A DNA stretch of 64,000 nt from Amycolatopsis sp. MtRt-6 (GCF_017308975.1 NZ_JADWPD010000006.1:186001-250000), one strand, 5' to 3'. Shown: positions 29,397-38,434, counted from the stretch's first letter. Notes: a model not told the origin generated them from the letters alone. A program made the numbers and translations.

Positions 29397-29723
29397 ATGG
29401 ACTTCCTCGCGGATTGCCGGACGCGGCTCGCGTTCGACCTGGTCGCCAACACCTGGAACCCGGTGGTGCTGTGGGCGCTGCGCGACGGGCCGCGGCGGCA
29501 CGTCGACCTGCGGCGGGCCATCGGCGGCGTCAGCGCGAAGGTGCTCACGGAAACCCTGCGGCGTCTGGAGTTCGACGGCCTCGTCGAGCGGCGCGAAGGC
29601 GCGTACGCGCTTACGCCGTTGGGTGAGACGCTGCTGGGGCCGATCGAGGGCTTCGGGCGCTGGGCCGCTGAGCACGGCGACGACGTCGTCGCCGCTCAAA
29701 CGCGAGCAACACGATCAGCATGA
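29397..29723 (+). CDS. HxlR-family transcriptional regulator
   Basis: A 108-residue winged helix-turn-helix protein. CRTRLAFDLVANTWNPVVLWALRDGPRRHVDLRRAIGGVSAKVLTETLRRLEFDGLVERR is the full HxlR pattern, although the usual N-terminal Cys is displaced (C7). It is divergent from the F420/NADP reductase-like gene, its probable target. Its last 113 bases overlap the 3' end of the convergent membrane protein gene. Confidence 0.88.
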   Translation: MDFLADCRTRLAFDLVANTWNPVVLWALRDGPRRHVDLRRAIGGVSAKVLTETLRRLEFDGLVERREGAYALTPLGETLLGPIEGFGRWAAEHGDDVVAAQTRATRSA

Positions 29724-30294
29724 TCAGCTCGAACGCGGGCATCGGGAAGCCGAGCAGGATTCCGGCGGTGACGTCCGCGGCGGCCGCGCCGATGCCGGCG
29801 ACGAACACCCACGTCGGCGCCGTGAGTGGCTTCGCCGCCGGAGACCACGGGGTCTTCTTCCACGGCTTGGTCACCGAAAGCCACGCCTGGAACGCGAGCG
29901 CGCTCGCCATCAGCGCGGTGCCGGCGACCTGGGACCAGGTCACGGTGGCGGCGCCGGCGGCGACGTCGTGCAGCCGGGGGGAGAGCAGGAAGATCCCGCC
30001 GTAGAACTGCACCACCGTCAGGACGAACTTGGTCAGCACCCACCAGTGCCGGAAATAGCCCCAGGCCGTGGCGCCCGCGAGCAGCAGGCCGGTGAAGATC
30101 GCGACGTTCGCCATCGGCGCGAGCACGACGGAGTCGAGCACTTCGGCCATGGACGTCGCGGCCGGAGCCCGGCCGGGGCTGGTCAGGGCGACCACCATCA
30201 GCACCATCAGCCCGGCGGCCTGGCTCATCCAGGTCACCGAGGACACGATGTGCAGCCAGACGACGGCCTGGCGCCAGCGAGGAGAAGTTTTCAC
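29611..30294 (-). CDS. Integral membrane protein (DUF2269-like)
   Basis: A 227-residue protein with about five membrane segments. The N-terminal QAVVWLHIVSSVTWMSQAAGLMVL carries a His and Trp in the first helix, as in DUF2269-type membrane proteins. It ends in a very basic, Arg-rich tail (ERRRRRRRAQRPS). The GTG at 30294 is the likely start, although GGAGG lies only 2 nt before it; an ATG at 30330 is an alternative. The basic tail is encoded by the stretch that overlaps the HxlR gene. Function unknown. Confidence 0.7.
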   Translation of the reverse strand: MKTSPRWRQAVVWLHIVSSVTWMSQAAGLMVLMVVALTSPGRAPAATSMAEVLDSVVLAPMANVAIFTGLLLAGATAWGYFRHWWVLTKFVLTVVQFYGGIFLLSPRLHDVAAGAATVTWSQVAGTALMASALAFQAWLSVTKPWKKTPWSPAAKPLTAPTWVFVAGIGAAAADVTAGILLGFPMPAFELIMLIVLLAFERRRRRRRAQRPSARSPRSAPAASHPTA

Positions 30295-30440
30295 GTCCTC
30301 CAGGCTCGCCGAGCGACGTCGCGCGCACATCGGGCCGGACCCGGGTTTCGCCCCGGACTCGCCGGGATCGGGTTTGCGTCCGCCGGAGTACGTCGCGGAG
30401 GCGGCCGTACGTCCGGGGGAGTAGGGCCGCAACCCGGATC

Positions 30441-30524
30441 TCGCGTGATGGGGCGCGGATCTCGCGTGATTGGAGGGGTATCTCGCGTGATTGGGCGGGC
30501 ATCATGCGTGATCAGCGGGGCATC
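30441..30524 (-). repeat. Tandem array of the 21-bp repeat, locus 2
   Basis: Four 21-bp units starting at 30441, 30462, 30483 and 30504. On the minus strand they read GATGCCC-N7-CACGCGA, the same unit as locus 1. The array ends inside the 3' end of the SorC-type regulator: the codons for VMPR and the TGA stop (30512-30514) are supplied by a repeat unit. Confidence 0.95.
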
Positions 30525-31498
30525 ACCGGGTTCTTCGCCGCGAGAGCCAGCAGGGGGACCGCGGCCGCGGCGTCGGTGATGAGCGTCGAGACCATGCCCG
30601 AGCGCAACACCGCGTCCACCGCCGCCGCTTTCGGGCGGCTGTAGCCCAGGGCGATGACCTCCGGGACCGCCATCAGCTCCTCGTGGCTGATCGCCAGGAC
30701 GTGGTGGGCCAAGCCGGTCGAGAGAGCGTTTCCCGACGCGTCGAAGAGGCGGGCCGCGACCTCCGCCGTCGCGCCGCGGGCCGCGATCGCCGCCCGCTCG
30801 GCCTCGTCCAAGGCGTCGTAGACCGTCGACTCGCCCGGCTGCCACGCGCCGATGCTGACCACCGCCTTGGTCAGGTTCCGGAACTGGCCGAAGGTCTCCG
30901 CGATCCCCGGCTGACGCCGCAACGTCTCGGTCGTGCGGCGGTCCGGCAGCACCAGCGGCCCGAAGATCGGGTACGCGTCGCCGCCGGACACCGACGTCAC
31001 GCGGCTGACCGTCTCCACCGAGCGGCCGCGCATGTCCATCCCGGCCTGCACCCCGCAGAGCTGGACGATCGGGCACCGCGGCAGCGACCGGACCGCCTCC
31101 GTCATCGCGTTCACCGACCGCGCCCACGACAGCCCGATCACGTCCGACGGGACCGCGATCTCCTCCAGCAACCGGGCCGCCAGCGCGCCGATCTTCGCCC
31201 GGACGACCCCCTTCGGCTCCCGCTCGGTTGAGCGTTCGAGCACCAGCGCCCGTTCCAGGCCGTACGCCGAGCGCACCTCGTCCGACAGCGCCAGGTCCAC
31301 CGGCGCCGGCAGCGAGAACTCCACCCTGACCAGCCCGGACTCCATGGCCGTGTCGAGCATCCGCGCCACCTTGAACCGGCTGACGCCGAACTCGTCGGCG
31401 ATCTCCAGTTTTGAGCGTCCCTGCACGTAGAAGCGCCGGGCGACGGTGGCGAGCAGCATCGCTTCGGTGAGCGAAGCGCCCTTACGAGAAGCGCTCAC
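30512..31498 (-). CDS. SorC/DeoR-type sugar-binding transcriptional regulator
   Basis: A 328-residue regulator with an N-terminal helix-turn-helix (LEIADEFGVSRFKVARMLDTAMESGLVRVEF) and a C-terminal sugar-binding domain of the SorC family (VIGLSWARSVNAM, VVSIGAW, GDAYPIFGP). The effector is probably a phosphorylated sugar or polyol. It is divergent from a polyol dehydrogenase and a sugar importer, which it most likely controls. The GTG at 31498 is supported by TATTAT 6 nt upstream, so the message is leaderless. The final codons lie within a 21-bp repeat array. Confidence 0.9.
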   Translation of the reverse strand: MSASRKGASLTEAMLLATVARRFYVQGRSKLEIADEFGVSRFKVARMLDTAMESGLVRVEFSLPAPVDLALSDEVRSAYGLERALVLERSTEREPKGVVRAKIGALAARLLEEIAVPSDVIGLSWARSVNAMTEAVRSLPRCPIVQLCGVQAGMDMRGRSVETVSRVTSVSGGDAYPIFGPLVLPDRRTTETLRRQPGIAETFGQFRNLTKAVVSIGAWQPGESTVYDALDEAERAAIAARGATAEVAARLFDASGNALSTGLAHHVLAISHEELMAVPEVIALGYSRPKAAAVDAVLRSGMVSTLITDAAAAVPLLALAAKNPVMPR

Positions 31499-31504
31499 CT
31501 GAGC

Positions 31505-31510
31505 ATAATA
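31505..31510 (-). promoter_or_regulatory. -10 element for the leaderless SorC-type regulator
   Basis: TATTAT on the minus strand, 6 nt before the GTG start codon. Near-consensus -10; no clear -35. Confidence 0.6.
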
Positions 31511-31531
31511 GCGCGAAATCCAGCCGAAAGG

Positions 31532-31561
31532 TTGACGTAATGCCGACGTCAGACCTGTAAT
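31532..31561 (+). promoter_or_regulatory. Promoter of the polyol dehydrogenase-importer operon
   Basis: TTGACG (31532-31537), an 18-nt spacer and TGTAAT (31556-31561) point toward the dehydrogenase at 31627. The promoter is back-to-back with that of the regulator, so one bound regulator could cover both. Confidence 0.6.
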
Positions 31562-31626
31562 GCCTTCACGTGTTCTCGACGCCATAGGTCAATGTTGCTC
31601 GTTTGAGCGCGAGGAAGGGGCAAGGC

Positions 31627-32631
31627 ATGCGCGCCGCCATCGTCGACCGGCCCGGTGAGATCAGGGTCGGCGAGGTGCCCGATCCGAAACCCGGGGAACA
31701 CGAGGTCGTCGTCAAGGTCGGAGCGTGCGGCATCTGCGGCACCGACCTGCACATCGCGGACGGGCACTTCCCGCCCACGCCGTACCCGATCGTCCCCGGG
31801 CACGAGTTCGCCGGGGAGATCGTCGAGCTCGGCGCGGACGTGCCGGGCGAGTGGAAGGTCGGCGACCGGGTGGCCGTCGACCCGTCGCTGTTCTGCGGCT
31901 ACTGCGGCCCGTGCCGCGCCGGCCACGGCAACCTCTGCGCGAACTGGGGCGCCACCGGCGACACCGTCAACGGCGCCTTCGCCGAGTACGTCGCCGTCCC
32001 GTCGGCCACCTGCTACCGGATGCCCGACGCGATGACCTGGGAACAGGGCGCGCTGGTCGAGCCGGTTTCCTGCGCGGTGCACGGCGTCCGCCGCGTCGGC
32101 GTCGAGGCCGGCGAACGCTTCCTCGTCGTCGGCGCCGGGACCATGGGGCTGATCATGCAGCAGCTGCTGCAGCGTTCGGGCGCGCAGGTGACGGTGGTCG
32201 ATCGCAACGAAGCCCGCCTGCCCCGCGCGAAGAGCCTCGGCGCCGTCGCCACCGCGGCCGATACGAAAGACCTGAACGGCGAGAAGTTCGACGTCGCCGT
32301 CGACTGCACCGGCGCCGCGCCCGCCATCGAAGCCGCCTTCGACGCGATCCGGCGCGGGGGACGGCTGCTCGTCTTCGGCGTCGCCCCGGCCGAAGCCCGC
32401 GTCGCGCTCTCGCCGTTCCGCATCTACAACGACGAAATCACCGTCGTCGGCTCGATGGCCGTGCTGCACAGCTTCGGCGCCGCGCTCGACCTCGTCGCGA
32501 ACGGCGCGATCGACACCGGCGCGCTGCTCACCGACACCCTGCCACTGGAGCAGTACCCCGAGGCGCTCGCCAAGATGCGCAGCGGCGCTGGCCTCAAGGT
32601 GCAAGTCCTCCCCGGAGGTGGCCGTGCGTAA
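31627..32631 (+). CDS. Zinc-dependent polyol/alcohol dehydrogenase
   Basis: A 334-residue medium-chain dehydrogenase. Catalytic zinc ligands are C37 in CGICGTD and H59-E60 in PGHE; structural zinc ligands are C90, C93, C96 and C104. The nucleotide fold is LVVGAGTMGLIMQQLL. With a sugar importer downstream and a SorC regulator upstream, it probably oxidises an imported polyol such as sorbitol, arabitol or mannitol; the exact substrate is inferred. GAGGAAGGGG precedes the ATG. It overlaps the binding-protein gene by 8 bp. Confidence 0.9.
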   Translation: MRAAIVDRPGEIRVGEVPDPKPGEHEVVVKVGACGICGTDLHIADGHFPPTPYPIVPGHEFAGEIVELGADVPGEWKVGDRVAVDPSLFCGYCGPCRAGHGNLCANWGATGDTVNGAFAEYVAVPSATCYRMPDAMTWEQGALVEPVSCAVHGVRRVGVEAGERFLVVGAGTMGLIMQQLLQRSGAQVTVVDRNEARLPRAKSLGAVATAADTKDLNGEKFDVAVDCTGAAPAIEAAFDAIRRGGRLLVFGVAPAEARVALSPFRIYNDEITVVGSMAVLHSFGAALDLVANGAIDTGALLTDTLPLEQYPEALAKMRSGAGLKVQVLPGGGRA

Positions 32632-33958
32632 GCTCCTCACCCTCTTCGCGGCGACGTCGCTGCTGGCCACCGGCTGCGCGGGCGCCGGCTCGCTCGGTAC
32701 CGGCAGCAGCACGCTCGTCATCGCGATCGTGTCCAACCCGCAGATGAAGGACGCGATCGCGCTCGCACCCGAGTTCGAGAAGGCCACCGGCATCGGCCTG
32801 AAGTTCGTGTCGCTGCCGGAAAACCAGGCCCGCGCGAAGATCACCGCGTCGACCGCCACCGAGGGCGGCGAGTTCGACGTCGTCATGATCAGCAACTACG
32901 AAGCCCCGCAGTGGGCGGCCAACGGCTGGCTCGAGAACCTCGAACCGCACATCGCGGCCACCCCCGGCTACGACGAAGGCGACTTCATCCCCAGCATCAA
33001 GCAGTCACTGTCGTACGAGAACCAGCTGTACGCGGTGCCGTTCTACGGCGAGTCGTCGTTCCTGGCCTACCGCAAGGACCTCTTCGAGAAGGCCGGGCTC
33101 ACCATGCCGGCCAAGCCGACGTGGCAGCAGATCGCCGACTTCGCCGCGAAGCTCGACGACAAGGCGAACGGCGTCGCGGGCATCTGCCTGCGTGGCAAGC
33201 CTGGCTGGGGCGAAAGCCTCGCGCCCTTCACCACCGTGGCCAACACCTTCGGCGCCCAGTGGTTCGACCAGAACTGGAACGCCAAGCTGACGTCGCCGGA
33301 GTTCACCGCGGCCGCGAACTTCTACGTCAACCTCATCCGCGAGCACGGCGAAGTCGGCGCCTCCAGCGCCGGGTTCTCCGAGTGCGGCACGCGCTACACC
33401 CAGGGCAACGCCGCGATGTGGTACGACGCGACGGTCATGGCGGGCACCAACGAGGACCCGGCGAGCAGCAAGATCGTCGGCAAGTCCGGCTACGCGCCCG
33501 CGCCGGTCGTCAAGACCCAGGCCAGCGGCTGGCTCTACACCTGGGCCCTGGGCATCCCGAAGGTGGCCAAGGACAAGGACGCGGCCTGGAAGTTCATGGC
33601 CTGGATGACCGACAAGGCGTACGTGCAGAAGGTCGGCCAGACCTACGGCTGGAACCGCGTGCCGCCGGGCGTGCGGAAGTCCACCTACGACATCCCCGAG
33701 TACGCCGACGCGGCGAAGGCCTACGCGAAGCCCACGCTGGACGGCATCGCGGACGCGAACCAGCAGAAAGTCATGGCGAACCCGGTGCCCTACCCCGGCA
33801 TCCAGTTCGTCGGCATCCCCGAGTTCCAGGACCTGGGCACCCGGGTGAGCCAGCAGCTGTCGGCGGCGATCGCCGGCCGCGAATCCGTCGAAGACGCGCT
33901 GAAGCAGTCCCAGGACTACGCGCAAACCGTGGGCGACTCGTACAAGGCGGTGCAGTGA
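32624..33958 (+). CDS. Sugar/polyol ABC importer, extracellular binding lipoprotein
   Basis: A 444-residue solute-binding protein. The signal peptide ends in the lipobox LLATGC (C at about 17). It has family-1 solute-binding features: FEKATGIGLKFV, the YRKDLFEKAGL segment and a YAVPFYGESSF hinge region. The GTG at 32624 has GGAGGT 4 nt upstream; a GTG at 32618 lies inside that site. Its stop overlaps the first permease start (TGATG). It captures the substrate of the dehydrogenase. Confidence 0.93.
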   Translation: MRKLLTLFAATSLLATGCAGAGSLGTGSSTLVIAIVSNPQMKDAIALAPEFEKATGIGLKFVSLPENQARAKITASTATEGGEFDVVMISNYEAPQWAANGWLENLEPHIAATPGYDEGDFIPSIKQSLSYENQLYAVPFYGESSFLAYRKDLFEKAGLTMPAKPTWQQIADFAAKLDDKANGVAGICLRGKPGWGESLAPFTTVANTFGAQWFDQNWNAKLTSPEFTAAANFYVNLIREHGEVGASSAGFSECGTRYTQGNAAMWYDATVMAGTNEDPASSKIVGKSGYAPAPVVKTQASGWLYTWALGIPKVAKDKDAAWKFMAWMTDKAYVQKVGQTYGWNRVPPGVRKSTYDIPEYADAAKAYAKPTLDGIADANQQKVMANPVPYPGIQFVGIPEFQDLGTRVSQQLSAAIAGRESVEDALKQSQDYAQTVGDSYKAVQ

Positions 33959-34890
33959 TGTCCACGCTCTCCGTTTCCACACCGAAGTCCACCTCGCACG
34001 CGAAGGTCGAAGAGAAGCGCGGCCTGAGCACCGCGGCCAAGCGGCGGCTCCCGCTACTGCCCGCGCTGCTCTTCGTCGTCGCGGTGACGCAGCTGCCGTT
34101 CCTGCTCACGGTGTTCTACTCGTTCCAGTCGTGGAACCTGGTCCGGCCGGGCTCGCGGCACTTCGTCGGCCTGCAGAACTACGTCGACGTCTTCAGCGAC
34201 ACGACGTTCCTGGTCGCGCTGCTCAACACGGTGCTGCTGACCGTCGTGTGCGTGTTCGTCGCGCTGCTGCTCGGCCTCGGCCTGGCGATCCTGCTCGACC
34301 GCAAGTTCCTCGGCCGCGGCGTCGTCCGGACGCTGCTGATCACGCCGTTCCTGATCCTGCCGGCGGCCGGCGCGCTGCTGTGGAAGACGACGATGTTCGA
34401 CCCGACCTACGGGCTGCTGCACTTCGTCTTCGGCACCGATGTCGACTGGCTCTCGGAGTTCCCGCTGGCGTCGGTGATGGCCCAGATCGTGTGGCAGTGG
34501 ACGCCGTTCATGATGCTGCTGATTCTCGCGGGCCTGCAGAGCCAGGCCAAGGACGTCCTCGAAGCGGCCAATGTGGACGGTGCCGGGCGGTGGCGGACGT
34601 TCGTCTCCATCACCCTGCCGCACCTGTCCCGGTTCCTGCAGCTGGCGACGCTGCTGGGCGCGATCTACATCGTGAACAGCTTCGACGCCATCTTCCTGAT
34701 GACCCAGGGTGGCCCGGGCACGGCGAGCACGAACCTGCCGTACTACATCTACCAGCGCGCGTTCGAAGGCTTCGACGTCGGCCAGTCGTCGGCGATGGGC
34801 GTGGTCGTGGTCATCCTGACGATGATCGTCGCGACCTTCGCCCTGCGCCTGATGTTCCGGACGTTCTCGGTGAGCGGAGGGATCAAATGA
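33958..34890 (+). CDS. Sugar/polyol ABC importer permease, MalF-like
   Basis: A 310-residue permease with six membrane helices and a 30-residue cytosolic N-terminus. The EAA loop, EAANVDGAGRWRTFVSITLPHL, is the site that contacts the ATPase. It is coupled to both neighbours by overlapping start and stop codons. No ATPase gene occurs in the operon. Confidence 0.95.
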   Translation: MSTLSVSTPKSTSHAKVEEKRGLSTAAKRRLPLLPALLFVVAVTQLPFLLTVFYSFQSWNLVRPGSRHFVGLQNYVDVFSDTTFLVALLNTVLLTVVCVFVALLLGLGLAILLDRKFLGRGVVRTLLITPFLILPAAGALLWKTTMFDPTYGLLHFVFGTDVDWLSEFPLASVMAQIVWQWTPFMMLLILAGLQSQAKDVLEAANVDGAGRWRTFVSITLPHLSRFLQLATLLGAIYIVNSFDAIFLMTQGGPGTASTNLPYYIYQRAFEGFDVGQSSAMGVVVVILTMIVATFALRLMFRTFSVSGGIK

Positions 34891-35720
34891 CCACGGTTGC
34901 TCCCCGCAAGCGGGCTTACGGCAAGGGTTCGCTGACCGTCGCGACCTGGATCATCGCGATCCTGTTCGTCTTCCCGCTGCTGTGGATGATCCTCACGGCG
35001 TTCAAGCAGGAGGCCGACGCCTACACCGACCCGCCGAAGCTGTTCTTCACCCCGACGTTCGACCAGATCGGCAACGTCCTGGGCGGCGGGTTCCTGCCGT
35101 ACCTGTCGAACTCGGCGTTCGTCACGATCCTCTCGACGCTGCTGGTGCTGCTCCTCGGCGTCCCGGCGGCGTACGCGCTGTCGCTGGCGCCGGTGAAGGG
35201 CACGTCGAACGCGCTCGGCTTCTTCCTGTCGACGAAGATGCTGCCGATCGTGGCGGCGATCATCCCGCTGTACGTGATCTCGCAGAACACCGAGCTGCTC
35301 GACACGGTGTGGGCGCTGGTCATCCTCTACACGTCGATGAACCTGCCGCTGGCCATCTGGATGATGCGGTCGTTCTTCCTCGAGGTGCCGCACGAGATGA
35401 TCGAGGCGGGCCGGATCGACGGCGCCAACCTGCCGACACTCCTGCGCAAGATCATCATGCCGGTGGTCGCGCCCGGGATCGCGGCGACGGCGCTGATCTG
35501 CGTGATCTTCTCGTGGACGGAGTTCTTCTACGCGGTCAACCTGACGGCGGCCCGCGCCGGAACTGTGCCGGTGTTCCTGGTCGGGTTCATCACCAGCGAG
35601 GGCCTGTACTGGGCACAGCTGTCCGCGGCCGCGCTGCTGGCTTCGCTGCCGGTGATGATCGTGGGGTGGATCGCGCAGAACCACCTGGTCCGCGGCCTGT
35701 CGATGGGCGCGGTCAAGTAA
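34887..35720 (+). CDS. Sugar/polyol ABC importer permease, MalG-like
   Basis: A 277-residue permease with six helices. The EAA loop is EAGRIDGANLPTLLRKIIMPVV. It is last in the operon and ends at a strong terminator. The missing ATPase implies a shared MsiK-type ATPase encoded elsewhere, as is common in actinobacteria. Confidence 0.95.
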   Translation: MTTVAPRKRAYGKGSLTVATWIIAILFVFPLLWMILTAFKQEADAYTDPPKLFFTPTFDQIGNVLGGGFLPYLSNSAFVTILSTLLVLLLGVPAAYALSLAPVKGTSNALGFFLSTKMLPIVAAIIPLYVISQNTELLDTVWALVILYTSMNLPLAIWMMRSFFLEVPHEMIEAGRIDGANLPTLLRKIIMPVVAPGIAATALICVIFSWTEFFYAVNLTAARAGTVPVFLVGFITSEGLYWAQLSAAALLASLPVMIVGWIAQNHLVRGLSMGAVK

Positions 35721-35723
35721 CGC

Positions 35724-35753
35724 GTGAGGGCCACCTCGCGGTGGCCCTCACGG
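35724..35753. terminator. Bidirectional terminator after the importer operon
   Basis: A perfect 13-bp stem (35724-35736 with 35741-35753), 4-nt loop, between the convergent permease and ferredoxin genes. Confidence 0.92.
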
Positions 35754-35757
35754 CGTG

Positions 35758-35952
35758 TCACTCCTGCAGGGAGAGGGCCTGGCTCGGGCAGACGTGCACC
35801 GCTTCCCGGGCCTTCTCGACCAGCTCGCCTTCGGGCTGGTCGTCGAGCACGATGACCGTGCCGTCCTCCTCGCTCTGGTCGAACAGCGAGGGCTCGGTGA
35901 GTACGCACTGACCGGCGCCGACGCACTTGCCGGTGTCCGCGATGATCTTCAT
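35758..35952 (-). CDS. 3Fe-4S ferredoxin of P450 type
   Basis: A 64-residue ferredoxin. Cluster ligands are C10 and C16 in KCVGAGQC and C55 in HVCPSQA; the position of the fourth Cys is Ala/Gly, giving a 3Fe-4S cluster as in ferredoxins that feed actinobacterial P450s. It is the last gene of the operon with two P450s and probably delivers electrons to both. A ferredoxin reductase is not in the window. Confidence 0.94.
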   Translation of the reverse strand: MKIIADTGKCVGAGQCVLTEPSLFDQSEEDGTVIVLDDQPEGELVEKAREAVHVCPSQALSLQE

Positions 35953-35988
35953 GGTCCTCTTCTCCTGTGGTGGTGTGGCAGTTCGTCT

Positions 35989-37179
35989 CTACCAGGTCAC
36001 CGGCAACCGGTACAGGCCGTAGATGTTCGCGTCGTCCTTGAACGGCAGGTCGTCGACCGGCGTGGCCAGCTTCAACCCGGGGATGCGGCGGAACAGCGTG
36101 TCGAAGACGATCTGCAGTTCCATCCGGGCCAGGTTCTGGCCGAGGCACTGGTGCGGGCCGAACCCGAAGGCGACGTGGTGGCGGGCGCCGCGCTCGATGT
36201 CCAGTTCGTCGGGGTTTTCGAACGCGCTTCCGTCGCGGTTGGCCGCGTAGCCCAGCGCCAGCACGCCCTCGCCGGCCCGGATCAGCTGCCCGCCGACCTC
36301 GACGTCCTCGACGCAGAGCCGCGCGGTGGCGGCGTCGACGATGGTGAAGTACCGCAGCAGCTCCTCGACGGCGTCGAGTGTCTTGCCCGGGTCGGCCTTG
36401 ACCAGGGCCAGCTGGTCCGGGTTCTCCAGCAGCCCGACGGTGCCCAGCGAGATCATGTTCGCCGTCGTCTCGTGCCCGGCGACGAGCAGCAGGAACCCGG
36501 TCGCGGCCAGCGACGCCCGCCGGTAGGTGCCCTCCTCGCGCAGCTTGACGATCTGCCTGCCGAGCAGGTCGTCCGGCGGGTTGTCCTCCTTCCCGGCGAT
36601 GAGGTCGCTCATGTACTCGCGCACGGCCTCGACCGCGGCCCGCCGTTCCTGCGGGGGCGTGTCGCGGTTGATCAGCTTCGCCGTGTGGGTCTGGAAGAAG
36701 TCGTGGTCGGCGTACGGCACGCCGAGCATCTCGCAGATGACCAGCGACGGCACCGGCAGCGACAGCGTCTCGACCAGGTCGCCCGGCTTCGGGCCGGCCA
36801 GCAGCGCGTCGATCCGCTCGTCGACGATCTCCTGGATCCGCGGCCGCAGCTCCTCCATCCGGCGCACGGTGAACTCGCCGAGCACGGCCTTGCGGGCCGG
36901 CCCGTGCTCGGGCGCGTCCATGGTGATCATCGTGCGCTCGTCGTCCGGCCGCCGGAACCCGGGCACCAGCTGCGGGAAGTCCGGGTGCTGGCGGTCGGCG
37001 CTGAACCGCCGGTCGTTCAGCACGGTCCGGACGTCCTCGTGCCTGCTGACCACCCAGGCCTGCTTGCCCTCGGGCAGCCGCACGCGGGTGACCGGCTCTT
37101 CCTCGCGGATCTCGGTGTACGCCGGTGGCGGGGCGAACGGGCACGTGCGCGTCATCGGGAATTCGTGGACTGCGGTCAT
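35989..37179 (-). CDS. Cytochrome P450 (CYP105-like), second in tandem
   Basis: A 396-residue soluble P450. The I-helix motif is AGHETTANM, the K-helix ExxR is EELLR, and the haem-binding loop is FGFGPHQCLG with the ligand at C345. It closely resembles the preceding P450 along the whole length, including identical SLPVPSLVICE and VDPG-like segments and the same last four residues (PVTW). The two look like a tandem duplication. The native substrate is unknown; such enzymes hydroxylate xenobiotics or secondary metabolites. Confidence 0.95.
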   Translation of the reverse strand: MTAVHEFPMTRTCPFAPPPAYTEIREEEPVTRVRLPEGKQAWVVSRHEDVRTVLNDRRFSADRQHPDFPQLVPGFRRPDDERTMITMDAPEHGPARKAVLGEFTVRRMEELRPRIQEIVDERIDALLAGPKPGDLVETLSLPVPSLVICEMLGVPYADHDFFQTHTAKLINRDTPPQERRAAVEAVREYMSDLIAGKEDNPPDDLLGRQIVKLREEGTYRRASLAATGFLLLVAGHETTANMISLGTVGLLENPDQLALVKADPGKTLDAVEELLRYFTIVDAATARLCVEDVEVGGQLIRAGEGVLALGYAANRDGSAFENPDELDIERGARHHVAFGFGPHQCLGQNLARMELQIVFDTLFRRIPGLKLATPVDDLPFKDDANIYGLYRLPVTW

Positions 37180-37189
37180 GGCGTTCCCC

Positions 37190-38413
37190 TCACCAGGTCA
37201 CGGGCAGGCAGTAGAGACCGAAGATCGACGAGTCGTGCTTGAACGGCAGCTGGTCCACCGGTGCGGCCAGCTTGAGTTCCGGGATGCGGCGGAAGAGCGT
37301 GTCGAACACGATCTGCAGCTCCATCCGGGCGAGGTTCTGGCCCAGGCACTGGTGCGGCCCGAAGCCGAAGGCGACGTGGTGGCGCGCGCCGCGCTCGAGG
37401 TCGAGGTCGTCGGCGTTTTCGAACGCGGTTTCGTCGCGGTTGCCGGAGTAGCTCAGCCCGAGAACGCCCTCGCCTTCGCGGATCAGCTGCCCGCCGAGCT
37501 CGACGTCCTCGGTGGCGACGCGCGAGGTCGCGAACTCGGCGATGGTGAAGTACCGCAGCAGCTCCTCGACGGCATCGAGCGTCTTGCCAGGGTCGTTCTT
37601 GATGATCTCGAGCTGGTCCGGGTTCTCCAGGAGCGCGACGGTGCCGAGGGAGATCATGTTCGCCGTCGTCTCGTGGCCGGCGATGAGCAGCAGGAAGGCC
37701 ATCGAGACGAGCGAGTCGTGGTCGACGTCGCCGTGCTCTTCGCGCTGCTTGAGGATCTGGCGGCCGAGCAGGTCGTCGGTCGGGGCGGCCTCCTTCGCCG
37801 TGACGAGCCGGTCGAGGTACTCCTGCAGCTCGTCGACGGCCTTCATCCGGGTGTCCTGGTCGACCTCCCGGTTGAGCAGCGTCGAGCTGCGCACCTGGAA
37901 GAAGTCGTGGTCGGCGTAGGGGACGCCGAGCAGCTCGCAGATGACCAGTGACGGCACCGGCAGGGACAGCGCCGAGACCAGGTCAGCCGGTTTCGGGCCG
38001 GCCAGGATCGCGTCGATGTGCTCGTCGACGATCTGCTGGATCCGCGGCTGCAGGGCCTTCATCCGCTTGACGGTGAACTCGCCGACGACCTCGCGCCGGG
38101 CCGCGCCGTGCTCCGGGGGGTCCATGTTGATCAGCGACGGCGTGAACCCGGGCCGCCGGACCTGGCGGCCGTCCTTCGTGAGGATCGGGAAGCCGGGGTT
38201 GAACCGGTCGGAGCTGAACCGCGGGTCGGTCAGCATCTGCCGGACGTCCTCGAGCCGCGTCACCGCCCACGCCTCCTGGCCGGACTGCAGCGTGACGCGG
38301 TGGACCGGGCCGGCCTCGCGCAGCTTCTCGTAGGCCGGCGGCGGGGCGAACGGACAGGTGCGGGGCAGCGGGAAGGTGTCGTCCCGCGTCGCGGGCTCGG
38401 CCAATTCGGTCAT
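37190..38413 (-). CDS. Cytochrome P450 (CYP105-like), first in tandem
   Basis: A 407-residue P450 with AGHETTANM, EELLR and FGFGPHQCLG (C356). The ATG at 38413 has GGGGG 7 nt upstream and begins MTELAEPATRDD; longer upstream frames lack similarity. First gene of the P450-P450-ferredoxin operon. A TetR regulator is divergent, and an operator-like palindrome sits in the gap. Confidence 0.95.
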   Translation of the reverse strand: MTELAEPATRDDTFPLPRTCPFAPPPAYEKLREAGPVHRVTLQSGQEAWAVTRLEDVRQMLTDPRFSSDRFNPGFPILTKDGRQVRRPGFTPSLINMDPPEHGAARREVVGEFTVKRMKALQPRIQQIVDEHIDAILAGPKPADLVSALSLPVPSLVICELLGVPYADHDFFQVRSSTLLNREVDQDTRMKAVDELQEYLDRLVTAKEAAPTDDLLGRQILKQREEHGDVDHDSLVSMAFLLLIAGHETTANMISLGTVALLENPDQLEIIKNDPGKTLDAVEELLRYFTIAEFATSRVATEDVELGGQLIREGEGVLGLSYSGNRDETAFENADDLDLERGARHHVAFGFGPHQCLGQNLARMELQIVFDTLFRRIPELKLAAPVDQLPFKHDSSIFGLYCLPVTW

Positions 38414-38434
38414 TTCGGACCCCCTAAATCGGAC

